Shown: in pieces, positions 53,614 to 62,697 of the stretch | Numbering within the stretch: position 1 is the stretch's first letter | Layout: each line of letters opens with the position of its first letter | Assembly: GCF_030915385.1 (NCBI RefSeq) | Contig: NZ_CP133268.1 | Span: 186,001 to 250,000 of the forward strand | Length of the DNA: 64,000 nt | DNA from: Neobacillus sp. PS3-12 | Lineage (GTDB): Bacteria > Bacillota > Bacilli > Bacillales > Cytobacillaceae | Direction: 5' to 3' | Notes under the pieces: generated by a model | Database searches by the model: none | Seen by the model: only the letters and a program-made list of their open reading frames with translations | Told to the model about the DNA's origin: nothing | Program-made: the position numbers and the translations under genes

Positions 53614-53748
53614 ATTGAACAGTCACCTCAAACTTTATTTTTTTGGCTATATTAATTCTCAATGTTGATTTTCAGCCAAAACTATAACCGCCCCGTAAAG
53701 GGCGGTTAATTAAGCTATCGTTCTCCGTTAGCTGAACACCTTGTACGG

Positions 53749-54272
53749 CTATTTCTCCAACTCATAGCGGGCTGCGATAATGCCCGACTTGAGCGTTCGG
53801 CTGGACAGCAGCTTGAGCCTGATTTTCTCGCCGCCGTCGAATACCGATTTTCCGCCGCCCAGGACGACCGGACAAATTGTAAGCTGGAATTCGTCAATAA
53901 GGCCGAGCTTAAGCAGCGTCTTCGCCGCTCCCGGACTGCCGAAGATAACGAGATTTTGCCGGGCTGCTCTTTGAGTACCTTTATTTCCTCTGCGATATTG
54001 TCCTTGATCAGCATCGTATTGTTCCATTCCACCTTGTCCATCGTGCCGGAAATGACGATCTTCTTAACGTCCTGCAGCCATTTGGCATGCTCCATGTAGC
54101 TCTCCATCATACGATACGTCGTGCGTCCATAAACGGGAGCTCCGACTTCGGCTACGATCTCCTCGGCGTATTTCTCAAATTCCTCGTTGTACGGAATCCA
54201 ATTGAGTCCTCCATTCGAATCCGATGCATACCCGTCAAGCGACACATGCATGAACAATACGAGTTTCCTCAT
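53749..54272 (-). pseudogene. Dihydrofolate-reductase-family (RibD C-terminal-like) protein, frameshifted, foreign GC
   Basis: From ATG 54272 behind GGAGGAAAAACGGAC: MRKLVLFMHVSLDGYASD, VYGRTTYRMMESYMEHAKWL, KKIVISGTMDKVEWNNT, then after a missing base in a short A-run (~53953-53956) NLVIFGSPGAAKTLLKLGLI and ICPVVLGGGKSVFDGGEKIR. Together ~175 aa of the family that includes B. subtilis YwjB-like reductases. Base composition is clearly GC-rich compared with both sides, with many GCC/CGG codons. Probable recent transfer, for example from a Paenibacillus-like donor. Confidence 0.82.
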
Positions 54273-54361
54273 GTCCGTTTTTCCTCCGATTTCGAGTTTA
54301 TTTTGTTCGATTTTTTTGGCCGCTGGCCCGCGTTTCATCCTGCTGTAACGTTCATTATACA

Positions 54362-54786
54362 TCATTAAGTTACGTAAGGCACAAGTAGAAATCTCAATTT
54401 TTTGAAAATGACATTGTTGTGCAAAACTGCCTTAGTTCAACAAGAGTGTTTCGTTTTTCAATCACCCTTCATCGCTTTATCAATACGGACAGGTCGCCCT
54501 CAAAAACTTTTTCATCTCTATCGTTAAAGGTTTATCTGGTTCATAGTCGATTCCGGTTCGAAAATCGTATATATCACCATATCAGTTTAACGTTTATCTC
54601 AAGTGCCTATTTACCATTCTCGTAAATTCCCATTTCTCAAATTGTTTGACCAATTCTAGGGAAAATTACAAAAAGTTCAAATATTATTTTTCCCATAGGT
54701 ACTCGCGCCTTTCAATTTTCGGTATATAATCTATAATTTTATTATCTTTAAATTACACAGGAAAAACTAACCTTATCCATTATTTT
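54362..54786. other. Intergenic region, no gene recognised
   Basis: AT-rich and without credible frames. It separates the foreign DHFR-family gene from a dispersed repeat copy. Confidence 0.4.
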
Positions 54787-54856
54787 AATAAGAAAAAAGC
54801 GTCTCCTCTTATTTTAGAAACGCCCACGTTCGAATAAGTGTAATAATTCACAAACT
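54787..54856 (+). repeat. Dispersed repeat, copy 8
   Basis: TTAATAAGAAAAAAGCGTCT, hairpin partner AGAAACGCCC, tail ACGTTCGAATAAGTG and TAATAATTCACAAAC. Confidence 0.65.
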
Positions 54857-55007
54857 TGTTTAGATGAAAGAGCTGACTCTCATTTCGTCCTTTAGTAAAC
54901 ATATGTATTTTTGGATTAAGTTCCATACGGTGTCACTTTAAGTTCTTTTTCCATGTCAAAAATCATTGGATCTTATTCTGTGAAAGAAATCTGAACGGGA
55001 TATTAGG

Positions 55008-55280
55008 TTAGAGCCAGCCCACCTCCGTCAAAATTGCTCTTAATTTCTCTGAACGCAGCAAAATTTTGAGAACATTTTGATATTCGTTTTTATCTTCCAT
55101 ACCGCGGACATCTTCTATTGAAAGACTTCCGTCATTATACAAATCCGCTGAATACTTTTCGGGCTGCTCCCCAGCACGAAAAGTGATGATCAGGTTTCTG
55201 AATTCATCGGTATGATTTTTCGTCACTCCGTATGGGCAATTGATGGAGTTGATTTGTATGTCTTCCGACTTGAATGCCAT
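55008..55280 (-). CDS. Hypothetical protein, 90 aa
   Basis: ATG 55280 behind GGAGGTAATTAAT (frame also open to 55295). MAFKSEDIQINSINCPYGVT, FRAGEQPEKYSADLYNDGSL, then EKLRAILTEVGWL. Probably soluble; the family is not recognised. The strong ribosome binding site supports it. Confidence 0.65.
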   Translation of the reverse strand: MAFKSEDIQINSINCPYGVTKNHTDEFRNLIITFRAGEQPEKYSADLYNDGSLSIEDVRGMEDKNEYQNVLKILLRSEKLRAILTEVGWL

Positions 55281-55552
55281 ATTAATTACCTCCATTGTCT
55301 TTTTTTCTACAAAAGAAAATCTGGCTGTTCCTGCAACTAGACTACAACATGTTCTTGAGACTCCATCTATGTTGTTTTTCCGTCGTTACTAATAGTAAAT
55401 TTATCACCCTTTAGGAACCTCGCTTTTTGGTTTTTAACAACTTTTGTACTATTCTATTCGATATTAAAAATAAGAAATACTTCCTATTTACTCATAAATT
55501 TAAGAAAAAAATATAATTAAAACAAGAGAAAATAAATAATTTTTTTGAAGTA

Positions 55553-55577
55553 ACGCACCCGTTAGCTGAATAAGGAT
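55553..55577 (+). repeat. Dispersed repeat, copy 9 (partial)
   Basis: ACGCACCCGTTAGCTGAATAAGG: the start of the tail only, located 30 bp past the end of the next minus-strand gene. Confidence 0.45.
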
Positions 55578-55608
55578 TATTGGTGAAAATATATATCACA
55601 TTTTGTTA

Positions 55609-56022
55609 TTAAGGTCTTTTTAAAATAAATCTTGGTGGAGGTCCGTAACTCTGTTCAGATTCAAAATAAGCAAGCTTTCCTGAAATACAAGAAATGATTG
55701 ACGGCATTATGTATCCAACAGCCTTTTCTAATGCGGTTAATAAGGGCAGTTCTTTACTTTCAATTTCTTCACAGTCCGATAATGAGTAACAAAACTCTCC
55801 AGCACCGTGATTTTTCAACATTTCAGCTATCTTTTCAAAGTTTGAATTAGGTTCGGGAATTTTAATCATAAAATCATTGCGAAGGGTGTCATAGTACTTG
55901 TGACGTAATCCTCTTAATGGGTCTCATCTTTTTTTCGGTGAAGATAATTCAAATAATACCCTTTGTTGAATCCTTTTGTTAAAGAAAGATTTAACAATGA
56001 TTTCTTCAATTTCTTTATTCAT
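55609..56022 (-). pseudogene. Hypothetical gene with a premature in-frame TGA
   Basis: ATG 56022 follows GAGGAGGGGG and encodes MNKEIEEIIVKSFFNKRIQQ to PKKR, then TGA at 55926-55924. The same frame continues DPLRGLRHKYYDTLRNDFMI and KIPEPNSNFEKIAEMLKNHG to RFILKRP at 55609, 137 codons in all. The 86-codon piece from ATG 55869 has no ribosome binding site, so the whole looks like one gene stopped by a nonsense codon. The family is not recognised (Cys-containing, alpha/beta). Confidence 0.65.
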
Positions 56023-56152
56023 TCCAACCCCCTCCTCAGCTTATCAAGTAAGAATGATTATTTATGTAATTTTGAATGCATTGAGGAATTTAGAGTAAAA
56101 AAACAAGTATAGAGAATAATGTAGTTAACCATTTAATTTAGGGGGCAACAAC

Positions 56153-57148
56153 GTGTCAAACTTACCTTTATCGGCTTCTGAGCTAGGAAACTTATGGCAG
56201 GCTTATCGAGAAAAATCAATGGCGCTTAGGGTTCTGGAATATTTTATTGAAAAGGCTAATGAGAAAGAAACTAGAGATGTTTTACAAAATATTTACATAA
56301 CCGAAAGTGAAAATGAAGAAAAAATTAAAACGATTTTTAATAATGCAGGAGCTGTTATTCCCACCGCTTTTACTGAAAGTGATGTAAATAAAAATGCACC
56401 ACAATTATTTGATGATAACTACGTAATTTTGTACATTCGAATGATGAGTAAAGTTTTGACAGGCCTTTATTCCTTACACTCTGGAATGTCATATAGACCA
56501 GACATCCGTGAATTGTACATGGACTTTACGACGGATACTCAACGAGCTTATTCTACAACTACGCAATATCTTTTGGATAAAGGCATTCTAACGCTTCCCC
56601 CCGTTGTGCCTATGCCTAAAAAAGTCGACTTCATTGTAGATACGAGTTATACAAGTGGTTTAAATCCATTTCAAAAGAAGAGGCCGCTCAATACTGTGGA
56701 GATTGGTTTGGTTTACCAATCGTTAGAGTCCAATCTTTCAGGGATGCAATTAATGATTGCTTTTGAGCAAGTAGCTGAAGTACCGGAAGTCAAGAAGTAT
56801 TTTGCCAGAGGAAAAGAATTAGCTAAGGAAATAGTATCAACCATGAGCAATCTTTTATTAGAAAGCGATATACCTGCTCCTTCTTCATGGGGGGGCGTCA
56901 TTACAACCTCGACCATTTCGCCTTTTTCCGATAAACTTATGATGTATAATACTAATTTGTTAACCATGTTCGGACTGGGAAGCAATTCAGTTGGGGCTGC
57001 CTTCAGTTTTCGGAGCGACTTACTACTTCATTTGGGGAATATCATGACAAAACAGTTTGATTTCACTAAAGATGGAGGAATAATTTTAATGAAACATGGC
57101 TGGATGGAGGAGCCACCTTCTTCTTCACGTGAGAATAGTCAGCTTTAG
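56153..57148 (+). CDS. DUF3231 family protein
   Basis: 331 aa, start GTG 56153 behind GGGGGCAACAAC. Two repeated ~160-residue four-helix domains: LSASELGNLWQAYREKSMAL... and LNTVEIGLVYQSLESNLSGM..., each with ExxxxE-type helices, the DUF3231 pattern common in spore-formers. Fold related to ferritin-like bundles; the role is unknown, with a spore or stress association assumed from distribution. Well conserved and intact. Confidence 0.85.
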   Translation: MSNLPLSASELGNLWQAYREKSMALRVLEYFIEKANEKETRDVLQNIYITESENEEKIKTIFNNAGAVIPTAFTESDVNKNAPQLFDDNYVILYIRMMSKVLTGLYSLHSGMSYRPDIRELYMDFTTDTQRAYSTTTQYLLDKGILTLPPVVPMPKKVDFIVDTSYTSGLNPFQKKRPLNTVEIGLVYQSLESNLSGMQLMIAFEQVAEVPEVKKYFARGKELAKEIVSTMSNLLLESDIPAPSSWGGVITTSTISPFSDKLMMYNTNLLTMFGLGSNSVGAAFSFRSDLLLHLGNIMTKQFDFTKDGGIILMKHGWMEEPPSSSRENSQL

Positions 57149-57539
57149 ACAGTTTTGCAACATATTTCATTTTAAGTGTAAGACTTTGTAATTCTTGGGG
57201 CTATACCTGAATGTAGTGCTTATTAATACGAAATAACTCATGCAGAATGCTTGATTTTTTCGAAAAAAGAGTAAAATGACAAAGTATTTTTTGTTCTCAT
57301 TGCTATATTCTACCTGGGCATTGATTATTTTATCGATTGCGTACCCGCATAATTGCCTCCCAGTTCCATCTATGGACGATTCCCTGATAACCCAATGCAA
57401 TTTGTGAGAGAACCGTGAAATATTCTGAGTCTAATATTTAGCACGATAAACTAATCGTATGAAAATAATTGACCAAAGCTTTTAAATCAATTAAAAAACA
57501 AAAAAGATGCCTTCAGGAAACATTTATTAATCTAATAAA

Positions 57540-57582
57540 ACAGCACCTTTCCTATTTAGTGGAAGGATGCTGTTATTTTTTT
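57540..57582 (+). terminator. Intrinsic terminator
   Basis: AACAGCA-CCTTTCC pairs with GGAAGG-ATGCTGTT and is followed by ATTTTTTTT. The 390 bp between the DUF3231 gene and here shows no recognisable gene (an open frame on the minus strand at 57167-57400 lacks a start signal). Confidence 0.75.
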
Positions 57583-57703
57583 TAGAAAAAATCTTATTTA
57601 CTTATGGTAAGGTTCACTACTATTAATACTGAACTACATCCTCAACAATCTTTCCCGATTGCTTAATTAGAGCTAAAGGCGATTCTTCCACTAAACTGAT
57701 CCG

Positions 57704-58029
57704 TTAGCCCTGATGATTATGATATTTGTCCAATTTGTGGTTGGGAAAATGATGGACTACAAAGAGAACAAAAAGACTATTGGGGCGGGGCTAATGATTT
57801 GAGTGTAAATGAGGCAAAAACAGTATATTCGCTTTTACGGGATAAAACCACCAAATCTAAAATGTCTGAAATTGTGGATAAATATGAACAAAGAAAAAGA
57901 GAGATACATGGTCAATTCAGGGGAATAGACCATAGAACTACTAAAGGTGAAGAATGCCATAAGGCTTTTGCAAAAGCTAATAGTGATTTTATTATTGAAT
58001 TAGGCAAAGTTTCAAAGGCACAGCGATAG
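57704..58029 (+). pseudogene. CPCC-type Cys-rich protein, 5' end replaced by a repeat piece
   Basis: The frame reads SPDDYDICPICGWENDGLQR, DYWGGANDLSVNEAKTVYSL and EECHKAFAKANSDFIIELGK before TAG. YDICPxCxWExD is the second half of the cysteine-rich CPCC domain; the first CPCC motif and start are missing. Just upstream lies AAACTGATCCGTTAGCCC, the head motif of the dispersed repeat, so the truncation point coincides with it. A shorter product from TTG/ATG 57799 is possible but unlikely to be functional. Confidence 0.65.
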
Positions 58030-58171
58030 AAAGTGTAATCATTGAAAATATTGAAAAGTGACACTTATGCAATAATATATGTATCTTTTCGGAGGCGTTA
58101 TAAATGAGATATTAAAAACATCTCATTCTTTTTAACATATAGTATATTGCTGGGACTGTAGTTACAAACTT

Positions 58172-59087
58172 TTACATAAAATGCTCATTTAAAAACGTAA
58201 GAACACGTCTTTCATATTCTTCCTTGAAGACAAGATATGAATTGATATGTTCAGCATTTTCTGTCAACCATAACTCTTTATGGTGTCCTGAAGATATTTC
58301 TTGATAGATCTTTTCGCTTTCCAAGTATGGTATCGCTTCATCACTCTTGCTGTGAATTAATAAAAATGATTTGCCAATTGCATTTTTTACAATATTCATG
58401 GGTGATACATCACTTGAGTCTATTTTTAAAAGTTTTTTCATGGAATAGATAATCATAGGGGTAAAAGGTCGGCTGGGTAACTTTGACCAAAACGAAAGGT
58501 TTTGTCTTAAATAAGATTCTAAATCACTAAATGGGCTATCAGCAATGATAGCGCTAACATTTGGGTGCTCGCATCCGGCAACAAGAGCTGTAGAAGCTCC
58601 CATGCTCCAACCAAGAAGGGCTATTTTCTCCTGTTTTTTTTCCTTAATTGAAAAATCAATTGCAGAAAATAGATCATGTTTTTCAAAATACCCGATTCCA
58701 GTGGTTCTTCCCTTTGATTTGCCAGGCATTCCGAAAATCAAACATGAGAACGTTATAGCCGTTTTCCGAAAGAAATTTAGCAAGCAGTAACCCCTCAATC
58801 CCCTCCATGGCACGTTCATTGGTATAGCCATGGGCTGTAATGACCACTTTATTACTTCTATTCGGTGTACAAGCGTCGATCCACCAGCCTGAAAGCCTCA
58901 CTTTGTCTTTTCGGCTGAGGAATTCAATTTCTTCAAATTCAAGTCCGTATTCTCCCGGATTTTTTATGGTTCTTGCTGGAATAGGATGGGTGAGATAGAA
59001 TCCTACGGTAAGAGGAGCAAGCAAAAATAAAATTGGAGCGGCCAGAAAGGATTTCCAAGATAATTTTCTTATTTTCCTCTTTTTCAT
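58172..59087 (-). pseudogene. Alpha/beta hydrolase (YqkD-like), frameshifted
   Basis: ATG 59087 behind GGAGGGGATGTT. N-terminal membrane anchor (WKSFLAAPILFLLAPLTVGFYL), then VRLSGWWIDACTPNRSNKVV, ITAHGYTNERAMEG and VLMFDFRN. After one extra base near 58732, GKSKGRTTGIGYFEKHDL, the nucleophile elbow LLGWSMGASTALV, SKSDEAIP (Asp) and NAEHINSY (His) follow. All catalytic residues survive. About 304 aa in total, the size of YqkD-like proteins. Confidence 0.85.
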
Positions 59088-59306
59088 TAACATCCCCTCC
59101 TTTCCCATTCGAATTAGATTGTTGATGTTGTTTTAGCATATGCAAATGTACATTATATTGATCAAAAATATAGCCAATGGGCAAAGGAGCAATTCATTAC
59201 TATACACAAGAACTCAACTAAAAAATCACCTAATTAATAACTGTTCATGTTTGAAGTACAAAATTTTTAAATAGTTGTGAAAACAACAAGTTAATTTGCA
59301 TACCAA

Positions 59307-59334
59307 AAAACACCGTAAATGGACGGTGTTTTTT
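59307..59334. terminator. Stem-loop terminator
   Basis: AAAAAACACCGT and ACGGTGTTTTTT, symmetrical with A/T tracts on both sides. No adjacent complete gene ends here. Confidence 0.6.
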
Positions 59335-59408
59335 GGTTGTCTTTTAGTAAGTTGCTTGTTCAACAAAAAGCTACCCGATAGTAGTATGAAATCCAGTTAA
59401 AATGCTTA

Positions 59409-59513
59409 TTTTGGCGAAAATCAAAAGTTTTATTAGGAACGTCTAATTTATGTCCATTTATAACAACAGTGTCATTATCAACCCATTTGATTTTGGCAGT
59501 TTCTTCGTGGTAA
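59409..59513 (-). pseudogene. DUF5412-like gene remnant, copy 2
   Basis: Nearly identical to 42397-42500 (same KIKW..NDTVVINGHKLDV.. codons), but shorter. The DNA before it (ACCCGATAGT..ATGAAA..CAGTTAAAAT) also matches the DNA next to copy 1, so repeat and fragment were duplicated together. Confidence 0.65.
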
Positions 59514-59681
59514 TAAGCAAAAAGAACATCGCAGCGATCATTTCAAGCCGAAAAGATAATATTAGGGGAAACGTTACAGGAATTAATAGATTTGGTTAAT
59601 AGGTAAATGAGTGATTTTCCGATCGATTAAGAGTGAATTTTTGTGGTAGTAAGATCTGTTGAAAAACCATTTCTTGTTTAA

Positions 59682-59780
59682 CTAACCTGATCCTTTAGCC
59701 CCATAACAAAAGGCTTCCATTTTTGTAGCAGTCGGTACATCGAAGAAAGCCCCTGTTATTCCAGTAAGGACTTCAATAGA
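59682..59780 (+). repeat. Dispersed repeat, copy 10
   Basis: Head CTAACCTGATCCTTTAGCCC, hairpin AAAAGGCTTCCATTTTTGTA, tail-like AAAGCCCCTGTTATTCCAG. Heads alone recur at about 57695, 59972 and, inverted, at 62992-63008. Confidence 0.5.
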
Positions 59781-60015
59781 CTAAGTTTTGGAGATGTTCA
59801 CGTAGAACCAAAAAAGGTAAAATAGTAGATGGTAGGGGCCAATCTTCATCTTTCCAGAAAAGGGGTTGGACTATCGTTTAGTTTTGGAGTTGGAGGTGTT
59901 GGATAATTTGTTATATACCGGACTTTTGTTAGTTTTTATTGCTATTGGAAATTGAACATTACTCTTCTTGCACTCACCTGATCCGTTAATTAAAGAAGAT
60001 CGAAATCATTCAGCT

Positions 60016-60243
60016 TTAGCTGAAATCAAAATCGATCACGAACACCTCATCAGAAGGATCGGATTTGTCCAGGCTATAGAAATTCTCGATGTCACTCTCC
60101 AATTGTTCGCCCGAAGACTGGATGAGAAGGAAAATGGTTTCGTTCCTTACTTCCAAACTCAGGCGGCGTCCGGGGAACAGCCCTTTAGCCCGTTTATGTG
60201 CCTTAATGATGCGATTTTTGAGTTTTGATACATACTCCTCCAT
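60016..60243 (-). CDS. Hypothetical protein, 75 aa
   Basis: ATG 60243 behind AGGAGGAGAACC. MEEYVSKLKNRIIKAHKRAK, LFPGRRLSLEVRNETIFLLI, ENFYSLDKSDPSDEVFVIDF. A basic N-terminus and acidic C-terminus; no family known. It ends in an acidic tail. Strong ribosome binding site. Confidence 0.6.
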   Translation of the reverse strand: MEEYVSKLKNRIIKAHKRAKGLFPGRRLSLEVRNETIFLLIQSSGEQLESDIENFYSLDKSDPSDEVFVIDFDFS

Positions 60244-60315
60244 GGTTCTCCTCCTCTTCCTTCCACAAAAGCACCCCGTTCGTAATTAAAGAACATTCAT
60301 ATGGAAGAAATGAAT

Positions 60316-60399
60316 TTATTTTTTCCTTTTCGATCTTCCCAATAAGCCTATTGCAGCCGCTATGCCAATGCCGATGCCAATCCAAGCAGCTATACCCAA
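60316..60399 (-). CDS. Tiny membrane protein, 27 aa
   Basis: TTG 60399 lies 8 nt after GAGGCG. The product GIAAWIGIGIGIAAAIGLLG followed by RSKRKK is one Gly/Ala-rich helix with GxGxGxG spacing and a basic end, a typical small single-pass peptide. There are two bases of frame upstream without another start. A genuine gene is plausible, but the size gives little evidence. Confidence 0.4.
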   Translation of the reverse strand: MGIAAWIGIGIGIAAAIGLLGRSKRKK

Positions 60400-60528
60400 T
60401 TGATTCGCCTCATTTAGACTTCACGTTTTCTTTTTATATTTATACGCCTTCAAGATACTAAAGTTTCTCAAAAAGAAAAGTGACCGTAGCAACGATCATT
60501 GAAGCAAAACAAATGAAGGGCTTCCCCG

Positions 60529-60861
60529 CTACATCGTATTCATCTTAGTTAACAAATAACAGCTTCCATCTTCCGCAAACCATAAAAATTCTCCAAATTT
60601 AATATTAAACTCAACAGTATTTTTATTGTAAATTAGTTTTGTTACTTTTTTATATTGCTTAAGTAATTCCATTGGGGGATCTGTGATAATTTCCTGAGTG
60701 TCGTTAGTAATGACAAATCCTTTTGGGTCTAATCTTCGATCAGGTTTTACTTCTGTCGTCCAATTTCCGTTCAGGAGAATCGCTTTAGCCGTTATCCTCT
60801 TTTTTCGATTCTGGATAGACCAGATCTTTCGACAATTACATCGATGTATTTTACACTTCAT
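60529..60861 (-). CDS. Hypothetical protein, 110 aa
   Basis: ATG 60861 with AGAGGG 6 nt upstream. KCKIHRCNCRKIWSIQNRKK (three Cys in a basic stretch), AKAILLNGNWTTEVKPDRRL and FGEFLWFAEDGSCYLLTKMN. The N-terminal Cys/Lys pattern may bind metal or nucleic acid, and the rest looks like a small beta domain. Family unknown. Confidence 0.6.
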   Translation of the reverse strand: MKCKIHRCNCRKIWSIQNRKKRITAKAILLNGNWTTEVKPDRRLDPKGFVITNDTQEIITDPPMELLKQYKKVTKLIYNKNTVEFNIKFGEFLWFAEDGSCYLLTKMNTM

Positions 60862-61091
60862 CCATAACCCTCTTTTCTTATAAAATAAGGTCATGGTTCA
60901 TTATATTTAGACGTGATGCAAAAAATTATGATAAGATGGTTGTCTTTGATTAGTTTTTTAGTCAACTTTTCATATTACACTATAATAAGAAGTTAATTCG
61001 TTTGTCATAATTATATGCTATTTACTGATATCAGCATTTTCACGAAATACGATTTTGGAATATTTGTCAGAACTTTTCTAATGGTATTGAA

Positions 61092-61307
61092 ATGGAAGAA
61101 GAAAACAATATACAAGGTGCTAAAATTGCAGAAAAAAGAAAGAAGGAATTTAGAGAAAAATACAGAATAATATTCTCACCTTCAACAATGGCAAGAGTTT
61201 GTGCAAATAAGCAATATTAACACTTGTTAAGTATTTATCAGGTAAACAAAGGGACAACTGCTGTTCCTGCCAATGTAGAAGAATTAGAACAAATGTTTAG
61301 AAAATAG
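61092..61307 (+). pseudogene. Possible gene remnant
   Basis: ATG 61092 reads MEEENNIQGAKIAEKRKKEF to NKQY, stop at 61220, then in another frame VNKGTTAVPANVEELEQMFR. The residues look protein-like, but there is no ribosome binding site. Low certainty. Confidence 0.3.
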
Positions 61308-61349
61308 CACAAACAAATAATATTATAATTCATCACTAGAGGTTATTAA

Positions 61350-61538
61350 ATGAAGTTATATGGACTAAAAAAGCGGTTTAATGGATATAAAAAAGGAACA
61401 CAGTTTTACTTGATTAGTGAATCAGAATTTATAGGTGTTAAAGAGTTTGTATTAAGAACGAAAGATTTAACGAATAGGATATCGATCAATGAAAATGAAC
61501 TTCTTAAGAATTTTACTTTCATAAAAGAAATCTTTTAA
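61350..61538 (+). CDS. Small hypothetical protein, 62 aa
   Basis: ATG 61350 after AGAGG. MKLYGLKKRFNGYKKGTQFY, LRTKDLTNRISINENELLKN. Basic, probably a single small SH3-like or beta domain. Family unknown. Confidence 0.55.
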   Translation: MKLYGLKKRFNGYKKGTQFYLISESEFIGVKEFVLRTKDLTNRISINENELLKNFTFIKEIF

Positions 61539-61692
61539 TAAATTAAAGACCCTATTGATAACTTTTTTTATTGAACAAACTGGGCAGGTTTGTTGAAGAA
61601 GGATATTTTCTGTTTTAAGCGAGTTTGAATTTCAACCCAACCTTACACGAATACAGGTATTGATAAAAACAGGAAAATAGGAGGTATGAGAT

Positions 61693-62127
61693 ATGAAGAT
61701 CAATAGAATAGATCATGTGAGTATTAATGTAAATGATCTTTCAGAGGCTACAGAGTTTTTTCTTGATTTAGGACTTGAAGTGCAAGCGGAATGGGAATTG
61801 GATGGAGAACAGTTGGACAGAATAGTTGGGCTTAATGATGTTAAAACGGCATGTGTAGGATTGGGGATGCCAGATGGTCAGGCATGGATAGAGCTAGTCA
61901 AATTTTATACGCCGTCAGATGAAAAAGATAATCAGCAACCTTTTTCCAATACGCTGGGTATCCGACATATATGCTTTGCTGTTGAAGATATTGAAGCTAT
62001 TGTTGCAAAATTGAAAAAGAAGGGCACGGAAATCTTTAGTGAGATACAGCAATATGAAGAAAGTTATAAGTTATGCTACGTTCGTGGTCCAGAGGGAATT
62101 ATTTTAGAGTTGGCGGAGAAAGTCTGA
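61693..62127 (+). CDS. VOC / glyoxalase family protein
   Basis: 144 aa, ATG 61693 behind AGGAGGTATGAG. A vicinal-oxygen-chelate beta-alpha-beta repeat: INRIDHVSINVNDLSEATEF (metal His near residue 8), FLDLGLEVQAEWELDGEQLD, LGIRHICFAVEDIEAIV (second His) and RGPEGIILELAEKV (terminal Glu). The substrate could be a small aldehyde, antibiotic or aromatic diol. No neighbouring partner gene. Confidence 0.85.
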   Translation: MKINRIDHVSINVNDLSEATEFFLDLGLEVQAEWELDGEQLDRIVGLNDVKTACVGLGMPDGQAWIELVKFYTPSDEKDNQQPFSNTLGIRHICFAVEDIEAIVAKLKKKGTEIFSEIQQYEESYKLCYVRGPEGIILELAEKV

Positions 62128-62249
62128 TAAATATTGAATGTGACTTTAAATCATATAAATCTCCAACTTTAAAAATTTCTTCTTAAACTATCGGGGGCTT
62201 TAACTCAAAGATCCAAAACAAGAACAGTGAATCGCTAAGTTCATATTAA

Positions 62250-62280
62250 ATAAAAAAGCACCGCAAATATTTGCGGTGCG
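62250..62280 (-). terminator. Terminator of the ABM-family gene
   Basis: GCACCGCAAAT and ATTTGCGGTGC are perfectly paired; on the minus strand TTTTTTATT follows. Downstream of the stop at 62392. Confidence 0.7.
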
Positions 62281-62391
62281 AATTGATATTGATTTTATTT
62301 TACATTATTAGATGTAAATACACGTTTTGTGATAGAAAAGGAACCGGTTTATCAATTTGGCTTTTTTCAAAAAAATTATCTATATTGAACG

Positions 62392-62673
62392 TTAAAATTC
62401 CACTATTTCGTATACTTGTGTAGCAGCTCCTTTAATGTATTCTCCGAATTCCTTCTGGAGGAGTGGGAAAATCTTTTGTGTAGCCTCATCTGCGTCTTCC
62501 TTTGTTTCCCAAACGGTGATAACAATGCTTGCCCCGATTTCATCATTTGTCCCAAAATATACTGTTTTAAACCCTTTTTGCTTTTTAAAAATTTCGTTGA
62601 AATATTCCCCTATTTTTTCTGCCGTTTGTCGACTGTTTGGTTTCAACATAACGTTTGTAGATCGTAAATACAT
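62392..62673 (-). CDS. Antibiotic biosynthesis monooxygenase-like (ABM) small protein
   Basis: 93 aa, ATG 62673. MYLRSTNVMLKPNSRQTAEK, IFKKQKGFKTVYFGTNDEIG, ASIVITVWETKEDADEATQK: the ferredoxin-like dimeric alpha/beta barrel pattern of ABM proteins. Upstream AATGGGGGAATAAA serves as ribosome binding site. Function probably monooxygenase- or isomerase-like; substrate unknown. Confidence 0.75.
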   Translation of the reverse strand: MYLRSTNVMLKPNSRQTAEKIGEYFNEIFKKQKGFKTVYFGTNDEIGASIVITVWETKEDADEATQKIFPLLQKEFGEYIKGAATQVYEIVEF

Positions 62674-62697
62674 TTTTATTCCCCCATTCCATTCATT

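Noticed and set aside
57167..57400. Minus-strand frame of 77 codons after the DUF3231 gene
   Set aside because: No start signal, and half is composed of Phe/Lys/Asn-rich sequence typical of AT-rich non-coding DNA. A transposase remnant was considered, but no motif supports it.
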